This document shows positions 33,839 through 42,033 of a DNA stretch of 64,000 nucleotides, in pieces; positions within the stretch are counted from its first letter, which is position 1, and every line of letters starts with the position of its first letter. The stretch is from RPQJ01 sp963696545 (GTDB lineage Bacteria; Pseudomonadota; Gammaproteobacteria; Steroidobacterales; Steroidobacteraceae): assembly GCA_963696545.1 (NCBI GenBank), contig CAVOKQ010000016.1, forward strand, positions 1-64,000, written 5' to 3'. The translations under genes were made by a program, and so were the position numbers. The notes under the pieces were generated by a model that was not told where the DNA came from, made no database searches, and saw nothing but the letters and a program-made list of their open reading frames with translations.

Positions 33839-34042
33839 ATGAAGAGCGGAATCCATCCCGACTACAAGAACATCACGGTGACCTGCAGCTGCGGGAACAC
33901 TTTCGAGACGCGTTCCACGCTCGGCGAGGACCTGCAGATCGAAGTGTGCTCGAACTGCCATCCCTTCTACACGGGCAAGCAGAAGATCCTGGACACCGGC
34001 GGCCGCGTCGATCGTTTCCGCAAGAAGTACGCCAAGGGCTGA
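33839..34042 (+). CDS. rpmE: 50S ribosomal protein L31, zinc-binding type
   Basis: This 67-residue ribosomal protein starts MKSGIHPDYKNITVTCSCGN. It carries the four zinc-ligand cysteines of the C+ type (CSC and CSNC), followed by the HPFYTGKQKILDTGGRVDRF core in two conserved parts. It has its own promoter (33770-33798) and terminator (34067-34096), so it is likely a single-gene transcript. No paralogous zinc-free L31 gene is in the window. Confidence 0.97.
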   Translation: MKSGIHPDYKNITVTCSCGNTFETRSTLGEDLQIEVCSNCHPFYTGKQKILDTGGRVDRFRKKYAKG

Positions 34043-34066
34043 TCGGTCCCGCATCGATGCCGCGTG

Positions 34067-34096
34067 ACGGGGCGCCGCGTGCGCCCCGTTTCGTTT
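34067..34096 (+). terminator. intrinsic terminator of rpmE
   Basis: ACGGGGCGC and GCGCCCCGT form a perfect 9-bp stem with a 5-base loop, followed by TTCGTTT. Confidence 0.85.
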
Positions 34097-34176
34097 GTGC
34101 ACCTGGCGGGTCGCAGGGAACTTTCTGCCGCCGCCGCCCCACTCTAGACTCAGGGTCCCACCCGCGAGGTCTGCGC

Positions 34177-35643
34177 ATGCTCCCGTCCCGCGTCCGGCTC
34201 CTGGCGGCGGTGCTGATCGCGGCCGCATCCGGCGGCTGTGCCACGAACCCGGTCACCGGCAGGGCCGACGTCGTCACGATGACGGCCGAGCAGGAGGTCG
34301 CGATCGGCCGCGAGTCGCACCCGCAGATCCTGCAGAAGTTCGGCCGCTACGACGACGAGGCGCTGCAGGCCTATGTGAACGAGATCGGGCAGAAGATCGC
34401 CCGCGTGAGCCATCGGCCCGAGCTCCAGTACACGTTCACGGTGCTCGACACGCAGGACATCAACGCGTTCGCGCTGCCCGGGGGCTACGTCTACATCACC
34501 CGCGGCATCATGGCCTACCTGAATTCCGAGGCCGAGCTCGTAGCTGTGCTCGGGCACGAAGTTGGGCACGTGACCGCGAGGCACGCGGTCCGACAGCAGG
34601 CCGGTGCGACCGCCACCGGCGTCGGTGCGACCATCGTCGGCATCCTGACCGGCAGCGGCGACCTGGCGTCGGTCGCGAACATGGCCGGCACGGCGCTCGT
34701 GAGCGGCTACGGGCGCGACATGGAGCTCGAGGCCGACGACATCGGCGCGCAGTACCTCAACCGCCTCGGCTACGACCCCGATGCGATGATCGACGTCGTG
34801 CGACTGCTGAAGAACCAGGAGACGTTCGAGGTGCAGCTCGCGCGACAGGAAGGCCGCGAGCCTCGCGTCTACCACGGCGTCTTCGCAACCCACCCGGACA
34901 ACGACACGCGGCTCAAGGAAGTCGTGGCCGCGGCGCACAAGGTCGATACCGGGGAGTCCCGTCCGGACGGGCGGCAGGCGTACCTCGACAGGATCAACGG
35001 CCTGCCGTTCGGGCCGAGCCGCGCACAGGGCGTCGTCCGGGGCAGCCGCTTCTATCACGCGGACATGGGTTTCACGCTGGCGTTCCCCACCGGGTGGACG
35101 ATCCAGAACCTGCCCACGAAGGTGGTCGCGTTCACGCCGCAGAAGGACGCGTTCCTCGAGGTCACCGTGATGCCGATCCCGCCGAACGTCGACCCGAAGG
35201 CGTTCATCGGCCGCAACCTTGCCGGGACGCCGCTCACGGAGGCCGGCCCGCTGCAGGTCAATGGCCTGCCGGGCTACACCGCGGTCGCACGGGAGGTGCC
35301 GCTGCCGTGGGGTAACCGCGGGCCGGCAAGGTACGCTGTCGTGTACTTCAACAACCTTGCATATGTCTTCCGTGGCGCGACCCGGCTCAACTCGGCGCTG
35401 TCCGCCAGCGACCCGCTGTTCCTTTCCAGCATCAAGACGTTCCGCCGCCTGAAGGACAACGAGTTCGAGCTTGCCGAGCCCGATCGCATCAGCCTGGTCA
35501 AGGTCGATTCGCGGGCGACCATCGAGGAACTGGCGCGAAAATCGCCTATCCGCCAGTACCCTGCGGAGCGGCTGCGCCTGCTGAACGACCTCTACCCGAA
35601 CCAGGAGCCTGTCCCCGGCCAACAGCTGAAAGTGGTGGATTAG
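34177..35643 (+). CDS. M48 family metalloprotease, lipoprotein
   Basis: This 488-residue protein has a lipoprotein signal ending in SGGC (Cys about residue 22), placing it in the envelope. The M48 peptidase domain (about 50-260) contains the zinc motif HEVGHVTARH and the downstream zinc-ligand region MELEADDIGAQYL. Residues 290-430 form a second domain of unknown role (FYHADMGFTLAFPTGWTIQN). The last 50 residues, VDSRATIEELARKSPIRQYP onward, look LysM-like. Relatives such as BepA help quality control of outer-membrane proteins. The ATG at 34177 gives the signal peptide directly. Confidence 0.88.
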   Translation: MLPSRVRLLAAVLIAAASGGCATNPVTGRADVVTMTAEQEVAIGRESHPQILQKFGRYDDEALQAYVNEIGQKIARVSHRPELQYTFTVLDTQDINAFALPGGYVYITRGIMAYLNSEAELVAVLGHEVGHVTARHAVRQQAGATATGVGATIVGILTGSGDLASVANMAGTALVSGYGRDMELEADDIGAQYLNRLGYDPDAMIDVVRLLKNQETFEVQLARQEGREPRVYHGVFATHPDNDTRLKEVVAAAHKVDTGESRPDGRQAYLDRINGLPFGPSRAQGVVRGSRFYHADMGFTLAFPTGWTIQNLPTKVVAFTPQKDAFLEVTVMPIPPNVDPKAFIGRNLAGTPLTEAGPLQVNGLPGYTAVAREVPLPWGNRGPARYAVVYFNNLAYVFRGATRLNSALSASDPLFLSSIKTFRRLKDNEFELAEPDRISLVKVDSRATIEELARKSPIRQYPAERLRLLNDLYPNQEPVPGQQLKVVD

Positions 35644-35730
35644 TACGAGCTTGATTGAGCCTGCCGCTCATGCAAGGCTCCCGAGTCGTTCCCCGGAAGT
35701 CCGCGGGCGAGTCGCAAAGGTAGGTCCAAG

Positions 35731-37029
35731 ATGAGCACGAAGAAATACGAACTGACGAACCTGGATTCGGGAAAGAAATCCACCCTCCAGGCTCTAGGCG
35801 GCACGCTCGGGCCGGACTGCCTCAACATCAGCACGCTGCTGAAGGACCAGGGGGTCTTCACGTTCGACCCCGGGTTCATGTCGACGGCCTCCTGCGAGAG
35901 TCGCATCACCTATATCGACGGCGACGAGGGCGTGCTGCTCTATCGCGGTTACCCGATCGAGCAGCTCGCGACCAAGTCGAGCTTCCTCGAGGTGGCGTAC
36001 CTGCTGATCAACGGCGAGCTGCCGGCGGGCGGCCAGCTCGAGCAGTTCGACCACTCGATCCGCTACCACACGATGATCAACGAATCGCTGCTGCGATTCT
36101 TCAACGGGTTCCACTACGACGCACACCCGATGGCCATGGTGTCCGCGGTCGTCTCGTCGATGGCGGCGTTCTACCACGACACGATGGACAACAATAATCC
36201 GCGGCACCGCGAGATCTTCGCGCACCGGATCCTGGCCAAGATGCCGACGATCTCGGCCGCGGCCTACAAGCACATGATGGGCCAGCCGTTCATCTACCCG
36301 CGCAACGACATGGACTACTGCGCGAACATGCTGCGGATGTTCTTCGCCGTGCCTGCCTCCGATTACGAGGTCGACCCGGTGACCGCCCAGGCGCTGGACC
36401 TGCTGCTGATCCTGCACGCGGACCACGAGCAGAACGCCAGCACGTCGACGGTCCGGCTAGCCGGCAGCACCGGCACGAACCCGTATGCGGCGATCTCGGC
36501 GGGCGTTTCCGCGCTGTGGGGCCCTGCGCACGGCGGCGCGAACGAGGCCGTGCTCGCGATGCTCGAGGACATCGGCACCGTCGACAACATCCAGAAGTTC
36601 CTCGATCGGGTGAAGGACAAGGACGGCAACAAGCGCCTGATGGGCTTCGGCCACCGCGTGTACAAGAATTTCGACCCGCGCGCGAAGATCATCCGCGAGA
36701 TGTGCCACAAGGTGCTGGCGCGCCTCGGCCAGACCGACAATCCGCTGTTCGAGCTGGCGCTGCGGCTCGAGGAGATCGCGCTGAAGGACGAGTACTTCAT
36801 CGCCCGCAAGCTCTACCCGAACGTCGATTTCTACTCGGGCGTGATCTACAGCGCGCTCGGCATCCCGCGCTCGATGTTCACCGTGATGTTCGCGATCGCG
36901 CGCACCGCGGGCTGGGTCGCGCACTGGCAGGAGATGATCGGCGACCCGGCGATGAAGATCGGGCGGCCGCGGCAGCTCTACACGGGGCCGGTGGCCCGCG
37001 ATTACGTGGAACTCGAGAAGCGCGCGTAA
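35731..37029 (+). CDS. gltA: citrate synthase
   Basis: This enzyme condenses oxaloacetate and acetyl-CoA at the entry of the TCA cycle. The 432-residue protein is of the Gram-negative hexameric type. Active-site His and Asp regions are visible in LILHADHEQNASTSTVRLAG, GPAHGGANEAV, MGFGHRVYKNFDPRAKI and FYSGVIYSALGIP. The N-terminal IDGDEGVLLYRGYPIEQLA is typical. GGTAGG precedes the ATG. It stands alone and is followed by three palindromic elements before a convergent gene. Confidence 0.97.
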   Translation: MSTKKYELTNLDSGKKSTLQALGGTLGPDCLNISTLLKDQGVFTFDPGFMSTASCESRITYIDGDEGVLLYRGYPIEQLATKSSFLEVAYLLINGELPAGGQLEQFDHSIRYHTMINESLLRFFNGFHYDAHPMAMVSAVVSSMAAFYHDTMDNNNPRHREIFAHRILAKMPTISAAAYKHMMGQPFIYPRNDMDYCANMLRMFFAVPASDYEVDPVTAQALDLLLILHADHEQNASTSTVRLAGSTGTNPYAAISAGVSALWGPAHGGANEAVLAMLEDIGTVDNIQKFLDRVKDKDGNKRLMGFGHRVYKNFDPRAKIIREMCHKVLARLGQTDNPLFELALRLEEIALKDEYFIARKLYPNVDFYSGVIYSALGIPRSMFTVMFAIARTAGWVAHWQEMIGDPAMKIGRPRQLYTGPVARDYVELEKRA

Positions 37030-37058
37030 CGCGGCTCGCCGTCGGGCATCGCTGCACG

Positions 37059-37097
37059 GCGCATCGTTCCCGGCGGCATGCACCGGGAACGATGCGC
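37059..37097. repeat. 15-bp perfect inverted repeat
   Basis: GCGCATCGTTCCCGG (37059-37073) and its exact complement (37083-37097) enclose a 9-base loop. It starts 30 bases after the gltA stop and could act as a transcript-end stabiliser. There is no T-run after it. Confidence 0.7.
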
Positions 37098-37103
37098 ATC
37101 GGA

Positions 37104-37128
37104 GCGTCACACGGTCGCCGTGTGACGC
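37104..37128. repeat. 11-bp perfect inverted repeat
   Basis: GCGTCACACGG and CCGTGTGACGC pair perfectly around a 3-base loop, 6 bases after the preceding palindrome. Confidence 0.7.
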
Positions 37129-37296
37129 CTGCCGTCGCGCTGACCAAGTTGCCATCCGTCCCGCGCAATGCGCGCCCACTGCCTCATCGTCAGTTCATTC
37201 AATTGGCTAACGCCATGATCGGAGCGACTGCGACACGGAGGGGAAGCGGCTGATTGTGGAGCGGGGTGGCGCGGTTGCGACGGCGGAGCAAACGCG

Positions 37297-37410
37297 GAGT
37301 CGTGGATTAGGGGGCTGTCCGCGGGATCGTCCGCGGCAGGGACGCCGCGGTCGAAGCCTACAGGGATGTATTCATGGCGGTCCCGCGGACAGCCCCCTAA
37401 TCCACGACTC
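37297..37410. repeat. 30-bp perfect terminal inverted repeats around 54 bases
   Basis: The arms at 37297-37326 and 37381-37410 are exact reverse complements (GAGTCGTGGATTAGGGGGCT, then GTCCGCGGGA). The 54-base interior contains a smaller CCGCGG...CCGCGG symmetry and the phrase CTACAGGGATGTATTCATGG. That phrase resembles dispersed intergenic CAGGGATG repeats of gammaproteobacteria. It encodes nothing. It may be a miniature mobile or REP-type element, and as RNA would form a long hairpin. Confidence 0.7.
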
Positions 37411-37452
37411 TTTGCTGCGTATGAACCGTCGATACCACGCGAGCGCGATTCG

Positions 37453-38055
37453 CTAAATCAGCGCTTCGACTTCAGTGGCGCTGGCGCGCCGCATCGGCTT
37501 GCCGTCGACCGGGCTCGCGGGCGCCTGCCGGATCCCGTCCAGCGGGAACACGACTGCGTCGACGGTCTGCCGCCCGGCAACGAACCTGACGGCGGGATAG
37601 CTCACGGTGCGATCGCGCTCGTACCGCAACCGGCGCTCGAGCACTTCGTGCGGCACGCCGCGGTCCTCGAGCTGCATCGATACGGCTTCCGGCGTCTCGG
37701 AAAACAGGTGCAGGTTGATCTCCGAGTGCGATGAGGCCGTGCCAGCCAGCACGGGCCCGACCAGTCGCGGCTGGAATTCCGACATCAGCCGCATCGCTTC
37801 GAGCGCCGCCCGTCGCAGCAATGCGAGATCGGTCTCGTGCCGTTCGGAGGCGAAGAGGCGCTGGTGCGCGACCTTGGCCGCCTCGATTTCGGTATTGCGC
37901 GGCAGGATCGATGCATCGGTCACGCCGAGGCGTTCCGCGGCCTTGCGCTTGGCGAGCAGGAAGTCGTCCACGCCCTGCTCGCGCATGATCCGCGCCGCTT
38001 CCTCGGCCACGGCCAGTCGCAGCAGCTCGGCGCGGGGGTTCGGTCGTCGGTGCAT
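37453..38055 (-). CDS. conserved protein of unknown function, nucleotidyltransferase-like
   Basis: This 200-residue protein (ATG at 38055) has an N-terminal helical region, AARIMREQGVDDFLLAKRKA and AERLGVTDASILPRNTEIEA. A mixed alpha/beta domain follows, with GPVLAGTASSHSEINLHLF and the late FVAGRQTVDAVVFPLD. The GTASxxSEINLHLF stretch recalls the acidic strand of nucleotidyltransferase folds, and similar proteins occur in beta- and gammaproteobacteria. I do not know a proven function. It begins 11 bases after the mrcA stop, so the two are probably cotranscribed. Confidence 0.72.
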   Translation of the reverse strand: MHRRPNPRAELLRLAVAEEAARIMREQGVDDFLLAKRKAAERLGVTDASILPRNTEIEAAKVAHQRLFASERHETDLALLRRAALEAMRLMSEFQPRLVGPVLAGTASSHSEINLHLFSETPEAVSMQLEDRGVPHEVLERRLRYERDRTVSYPAVRFVAGRQTVDAVVFPLDGIRQAPASPVDGKPMRRASATEVEALI

Positions 38056-38066
38056 CGGCGGCCCCG

Positions 38067-40550
38067 TCAGAAGATCGACTCTTCCGTGGCCTGCGGCTGG
38101 ACGCTTTCGGCGTCCACGCCACCGCCGCCGTAAACCGACCCACCAGCTCGCAGGTCGTGGCTCTCGAGGAACGACTCGAAGATCGCGCCGCCGCTGCCCG
38201 CGCTGGCTGGCGACCCGGAACTGCGATTGACCCACATCCGGACCACGCCGGGAGGCTCGGGCAGCCGGTGCTCGGGCTTGTCCTGCAGCGCTTCCTGCAT
38301 GAAATAGATCCACATCGGCAAGGCGGTGCGGCTGCCTTCCTCTTCCTCGCCGAGCGAGCGTTCCTGGTCGAACCCGATCCATGCGGCGGCGGCGAGGTCG
38401 GCGTTGAATCCCACGAACCACGCGTCGCGACGGTCGCTGGTCGTGCCGGTCTTGCCGGCGATGTCACTGCGGCCGAGCACCTTCGCGCGCTGCGCGGTGC
38501 CGCGCTGGATCACGTCCGTCATGATGTCCGTCATCACGAACGCGTTGGCGGCAGAGATCGCGCGCGGCGCGCGACGTTCGGCGGGAACGGAACCCGCGGA
38601 GTCGGCGGCCGCGGCCGGTGCGGCGGCTTCGACCTCAGTGTCGTCCACACCAGCATCGGGCACGGTTGGCGCGGCGGCGTCCATGCAGTCCGGGCAGGCG
38701 AGGGGCGGCTCGGCCACGAACACTTTCTTTCCGGAAGGGTCGGCGACCGAGGCGATGAGATACGGCGTCACCCGCCAGCCGCCGTTGGCGAACACGGCGA
38801 AGCCTCGCGCCATGTCGATCGGCGTGACCTGCCCGGTGCCGAGCGCGAGCGTCAGGTTGGGCGGCAGTGCCTCGGGGCTGAAGCCGAACGCGGTCATGTG
38901 ATGAATGGCCGGCCCGATGCCGGTGCCGCGCAACAGGCGAATCGACACGAGGTTGCGGGAGCGAACCAGTGCCTCGCGCATCGGCGTCGGTCCGTAGAAA
39001 CGCTTCGTGATGTTCTGCGGCCGCCACTCCTCGGTGCCGTCCTGGCCGCCGCCGCCGGGCAGCACGATCGGTGCGTCGTTGATCAGCGTGGCCGGCGTGA
39101 AGCCTTCTTCGAGCGCTGCGGAGTACAGGAACGGCTTGAATGCGGAGCCCGGCTGGCGCTTGGCCTGGACCGCGCGGTTGTACTTGCTCGCACCGAAATC
39201 GAAACCGCCGACGAGCGCGACGACTGCACCGTCGAGCGGGTCGAGCGCGACGAATGCGCCGCCTACGGTCGGTTCCTGGGCCAGGCGGAACTGGCCGCTC
39301 TCGAGCGGCTCGAGGTACACCACGTGGCCAACGGCGAGGACCTGGCCCGCTGACCTCGGCGATGGTCCGAGCGTGTCGGCCGGGAGCGCTTCACGGGCCC
39401 AGCCGATGCCTTCCCAGCCGAGTTCCACTACCAGGCCGTCGCGGACCTGCAGCTTCGCGTCGCGAGCGCCGACCGAGGTCACGACCGCCGTCCGCAGGTT
39501 GCCAGGGTCCGGGTGGCGTCGCAGCGCGGCCTGGACTGCCGACGGGTCGGCGGCGGCAGCCGGGTCGAGCTTCTCCACGGGGCCGCGGTAACCGTGCCGC
39601 CGGTCGTACTCGAGCATCGTGCGCCAGACGGCGCGGTTCGCTGCGGCCTGCATCCGGCTGTCGACCGTCGTCGTCACGCGGAACCCGTCGGTGAGTGCCG
39701 CCGGGCCATGGTCCCGCACCATGTCCTGCCGCACCATCTCGGCGACGTAAGGCGCCTCGACCTCGACGACCGGCGCATACGTCCGGCCGCTGAGCGGAGC
39801 GCGGTCCGCCGCCTCGCGCTGGCTTTCGTCGATCTTGCCGGTCTCTACCATGCGGCGCAGCACGTACGCGCGACGGTCGTGCGCGCGCTCGATGCTCGCG
39901 GCCGGATTGTCCCTCGACGGCGAGCGCGGCAGCCCGGCGATCATCGCCGCCTCGGGCAGCGTCAGGTCCTCGACGTGCTTGTTGAAGTAGGTCTCAGCGG
40001 CGGCGCCGATGCCGTAGGCCCGCTGGCCGAGGAAGATCCGGTTCAGGTACTGAGTCAGGATCTCTTCCTTGTTGAACTCCCGCTCGATCCGCAGCGCGAG
40101 GAAGACTTCCTTCAGCTTGCGGCGCAGCGTGCGTTCCGACGTGAGCACCGTGTTCCGCGCGAGCTGCATCGTGATCGTGCCGCCGCCTTCGCGGACCCCG
40201 CCGGCCGACACGTTCGCCGCGAGCGCGCGCACGAGGCCCTGCCAGTCCACGCCGGGGTGCTGGAAGAACCGGTCGTCCTCCGACGCGAGGAACGCATCCA
40301 CGACGACCTGCGGAATCTGCTCGCGCGCGACCGGGATGCGGCGCTGCTCGCCGATCTGCGCGATCAGCTTGCCGTCGCGCGAATACACGGTCAGCGGCAG
40401 CTGCATCGCAAGCTGGCGCAGCTCGGCCGCGTCGGGCAGCTCCGGCTCGAGGTACTGGTACGCGCCGGCGATTCCAAGCGCGACGAGTGCGCAGACCACG
40501 AGCGCCGTTGTGAGCAGGGTCACGAGGAGTTTCTGCACGGGCCGTTGCAT
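38067..40550 (-). CDS. mrcA: penicillin-binding protein 1A
   Basis: This bifunctional peptidoglycan glycosyltransferase/transpeptidase (827 residues) is anchored by one N-terminal helix. The glycosyltransferase domain shows EDDRFFQHPGVDWQGLVRAL and GGGTITMQLARN. The transpeptidase domain shows the nucleophile in PGSAFKPF (SxxK), SRN, and GKTGTTSDRRDAWFVGF. An insert between them matches the PBP1A outer-membrane-docking region. The C-terminus is Gly/Ser-rich. The ATG at 40550 is chosen over a TTG two codons upstream. It is divergent from the pilMNOPQ leader, the usual gammaproteobacterial arrangement. Confidence 0.95.
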   Translation of the reverse strand: MQRPVQKLLVTLLTTALVVCALVALGIAGAYQYLEPELPDAAELRQLAMQLPLTVYSRDGKLIAQIGEQRRIPVAREQIPQVVVDAFLASEDDRFFQHPGVDWQGLVRALAANVSAGGVREGGGTITMQLARNTVLTSERTLRRKLKEVFLALRIEREFNKEEILTQYLNRIFLGQRAYGIGAAAETYFNKHVEDLTLPEAAMIAGLPRSPSRDNPAASIERAHDRRAYVLRRMVETGKIDESQREAADRAPLSGRTYAPVVEVEAPYVAEMVRQDMVRDHGPAALTDGFRVTTTVDSRMQAAANRAVWRTMLEYDRRHGYRGPVEKLDPAAAADPSAVQAALRRHPDPGNLRTAVVTSVGARDAKLQVRDGLVVELGWEGIGWAREALPADTLGPSPRSAGQVLAVGHVVYLEPLESGQFRLAQEPTVGGAFVALDPLDGAVVALVGGFDFGASKYNRAVQAKRQPGSAFKPFLYSAALEEGFTPATLINDAPIVLPGGGGQDGTEEWRPQNITKRFYGPTPMREALVRSRNLVSIRLLRGTGIGPAIHHMTAFGFSPEALPPNLTLALGTGQVTPIDMARGFAVFANGGWRVTPYLIASVADPSGKKVFVAEPPLACPDCMDAAAPTVPDAGVDDTEVEAAAPAAAADSAGSVPAERRAPRAISAANAFVMTDIMTDVIQRGTAQRAKVLGRSDIAGKTGTTSDRRDAWFVGFNADLAAAAWIGFDQERSLGEEEEGSRTALPMWIYFMQEALQDKPEHRLPEPPGVVRMWVNRSSGSPASAGSGGAIFESFLESHDLRAGGSVYGGGGVDAESVQPQATEESIF

Positions 40551-40572
40551 TCCCAAATCTGAGACTCAGTCC

Positions 40573-40601
40573 TTGCCGCGTCTGCGGCGGTTGTGCATAG
40601 T
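40573..40601 (+). promoter_or_regulatory. promoter of the riboswitch leader
   Basis: TTGCCG (40573-40578), exactly 17 bases, then CATAGT (40596-40601). A transcript would start at about 40608, right at the 5' edge of the aptamer. Confidence 0.6.
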
Positions 40602-40605
40602 AGCT

Positions 40606-40692
40606 CGCGACGCAAGGGCAAACTCACCGAAAGGTGGGGACGCAAAGCCACCGGTCTAAGGGCCTAGCCTACGACAGCGGGGTTGCCGGTCA
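40606..40692 (+). promoter_or_regulatory. cyclic di-GMP-I (GEMM) riboswitch upstream of pilM
   Basis: The plus strand reads as a full GEMM-I aptamer. AGGGCAAAC opens it, followed by the P2 hairpin CACC-GAAA-GGTG with its GNRA tetraloop. Then come the invariant GGGACGCAAAGCC, ACCGGTCTAA with the tetraloop-receptor-like strand, a variable P3, and AGCGGGGTTGCCGG, which pairs back to the GGGCAAAC strand. Order, spacing and nearly all conserved bases match the Vibrio Vc2-type aptamer. The first downstream gene on this strand is pilM at 40971, so c-di-GMP very likely controls pilMNOPQ. The on/off direction cannot be read from the sequence. Confidence 0.93.
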
Positions 40693-40894
40693 GGACGATT
40701 CCGCCGCGCTCGGGTTCCCGGGGGCAGCTACCTGGAATCGCCACGCGACCGTCGACACCACTGCGGCACCCGCCGACCCCCGGCCACCGTCATCGACCCG
40801 TGCGTGGATCGTGGATTCAATGCACCTGCCTGGGGGTTCGTCCGTCAAATGGCCCGTTCTGCTACACCGCTCACAATTCTATTTGACGTAACCC

Positions 40895-40903
40895 TGTTAT
40901 ATA
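40895..40903 (+). promoter_or_regulatory. second, extended -10 promoter before pilM
   Basis: TG, one base, then TATATA (40898-40903) is an extended -10 element without a good -35 box. A start near 40910 would give a 61-base leader and bypass the riboswitch. Confidence 0.45.
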
Positions 40904-40970
40904 GTGCGGCGGCAGAATGGAATCTACTCGACGATCGATGCGCAACCTCTTGAACTAGAAGGACTCAATC

Positions 40971-42032
40971 GTGCTGTTTCAGGGCAGATCACGACCGGTC
41001 ATCGGACTCGACATCACCACGTCGTCGATCAAGCTCATTGAGCTGTCGAAGAGCGGGGATGGATATCGCGTCGAATCGTATGCCGCGGAGCCTTCGCCGC
41101 CGAATGCGATCAACGAGAAGGCGATCGTCGACTCGCAGGCCGTCGGCGAGGCCGTGCGCCGCGCGGTGAAGCGCGCCGGCGCGCGCAGCAAGGATTGCGC
41201 CGTCGCGATCAGCGGCGACGCGGCGATCACCAAGGTGATCCAGATGCCGCGCAATCTGCGCGAGAGCGAGCTCGAGTCGCAGGTCGAGATGCAGGCCGAC
41301 CAGTACATCCCGTTCCCGATGGAAGAGGTCAGCTTCGATTTCGAAGTGATCGGCCCGTCGGAGAAGGATCCCGACATGCTCGACGTGCTGCTCGTGGCGA
41401 CGCGCTCCGAGAACGTCGAGCAGCGCCAGGCCGCGGTGCAGGCAGCCGGGCTCGCCACGCGCATCGTCGACGTGGAGGCCTTCGCGCTCGAGAATGCCTG
41501 CCGCCTGCTGACACACCAGATGCCCGACGGTGGCATGGACCGCAACATCGCCGTGATCGACTTCGGCGCGAGCAGCACCACTTTCTCGGTGTTGCGCGAC
41601 CTGCGGGTCACCTACACGCGCGACTTCGCCTTTGGCGGCCAGCAGCTCACCGAGGAGATCATGCGCGCCTACGGCCTCAGCATCGAGGAGGCGGGACGCG
41701 CGAAGAAGGAAGGCGGGCTGCCGGCCAATTACCAGGCCGAGGTGCTCGACCCGTTCATCGACGACATGTGCCAGCAGGTGAGCCGCTCGCTGCAGTTCTA
41801 CCTGGCCTCCGGCAGTGGCCGCGAGGCGCCTGAGCAGATCCTGGTCTGCGGTGGTTGCGCCAACATCCCCGGAGTGGCCGACGTGATCGCGAGCCGGGTC
41901 GGCATCCCGGCGGAGCGGGGCGACCCGCTCGGGCAGATGAAGATTTCGACGCGGGCGCTGGCGCAGGGCGTGAAGAAGGACGCGACCGCGCTGCTCACGG
42001 CCTGCGGACTGGCGCTGAGGAGCTTCGACTAG
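40971..42032 (+). CDS. pilM: type IV pilus inner-membrane platform protein PilM
   Basis: This 353-residue actin-like cytoplasmic ATP-binding protein docks the N-terminus of PilN. The actin/FtsA-type phosphate loops appear in PVIGLDITTSSIKLIEL and NIAVIDFGASSTTFSVL, and ILVCGGCANIPGVADVI is the late nucleotide-binding loop. AAGGA precedes the GTG start at 40971. It is the first gene of pilMNOPQ and lies behind a c-di-GMP riboswitch leader of about 360 bases. Confidence 0.96.
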   Translation: MLFQGRSRPVIGLDITTSSIKLIELSKSGDGYRVESYAAEPSPPNAINEKAIVDSQAVGEAVRRAVKRAGARSKDCAVAISGDAAITKVIQMPRNLRESELESQVEMQADQYIPFPMEEVSFDFEVIGPSEKDPDMLDVLLVATRSENVEQRQAAVQAAGLATRIVDVEAFALENACRLLTHQMPDGGMDRNIAVIDFGASSTTFSVLRDLRVTYTRDFAFGGQQLTEEIMRAYGLSIEEAGRAKKEGGLPANYQAEVLDPFIDDMCQQVSRSLQFYLASGSGREAPEQILVCGGCANIPGVADVIASRVGIPAERGDPLGQMKISTRALAQGVKKDATALLTACGLALRSFD

Positions 42033-42033
42033 C

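Larger units (their letters stand above)
37030..37452. other. gene-free interval downstream of gltA
   Basis: This 423-base gap between convergent genes holds three perfect palindromes (37059-37097, 37104-37128, 37297-37410) and no convincing gene. Between the second and third palindromes I see nothing recognisable. Confidence 0.7.
40551..40970 (+). other. mrcA-pilM divergent intergenic region
   Basis: This 420-base gap holds the riboswitch promoter (40573-40601), a GEMM-I aptamer (40606-40692), a possible expression-platform hairpin (CGATTCC 40696-40702 with GGAATCG 40734-40740) and a second, extended -10 promoter (40895-40903). I see no credible coding sequence. Confidence 0.75.

Noticed and set aside
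40696..40740. Hairpin after the aptamer as an intrinsic terminator
   Set aside because: The stem is only 7 bp with a long interior and no T-run follows, so I do not call it a terminator.
40634..40891. Possible 85-residue protein in the pilM leader
   Set aside because: It begins inside the conserved GEMM-I aptamer core, has no Shine-Dalgarno and encodes a Pro/Arg-rich product without a family.
40897..40903. TTGACG at about 40882 as the -35 box of the second pilM promoter
   Set aside because: The distance to the TATATA element is about 11 bases, too short for sigma-70. The extended -10 reading is preferred.
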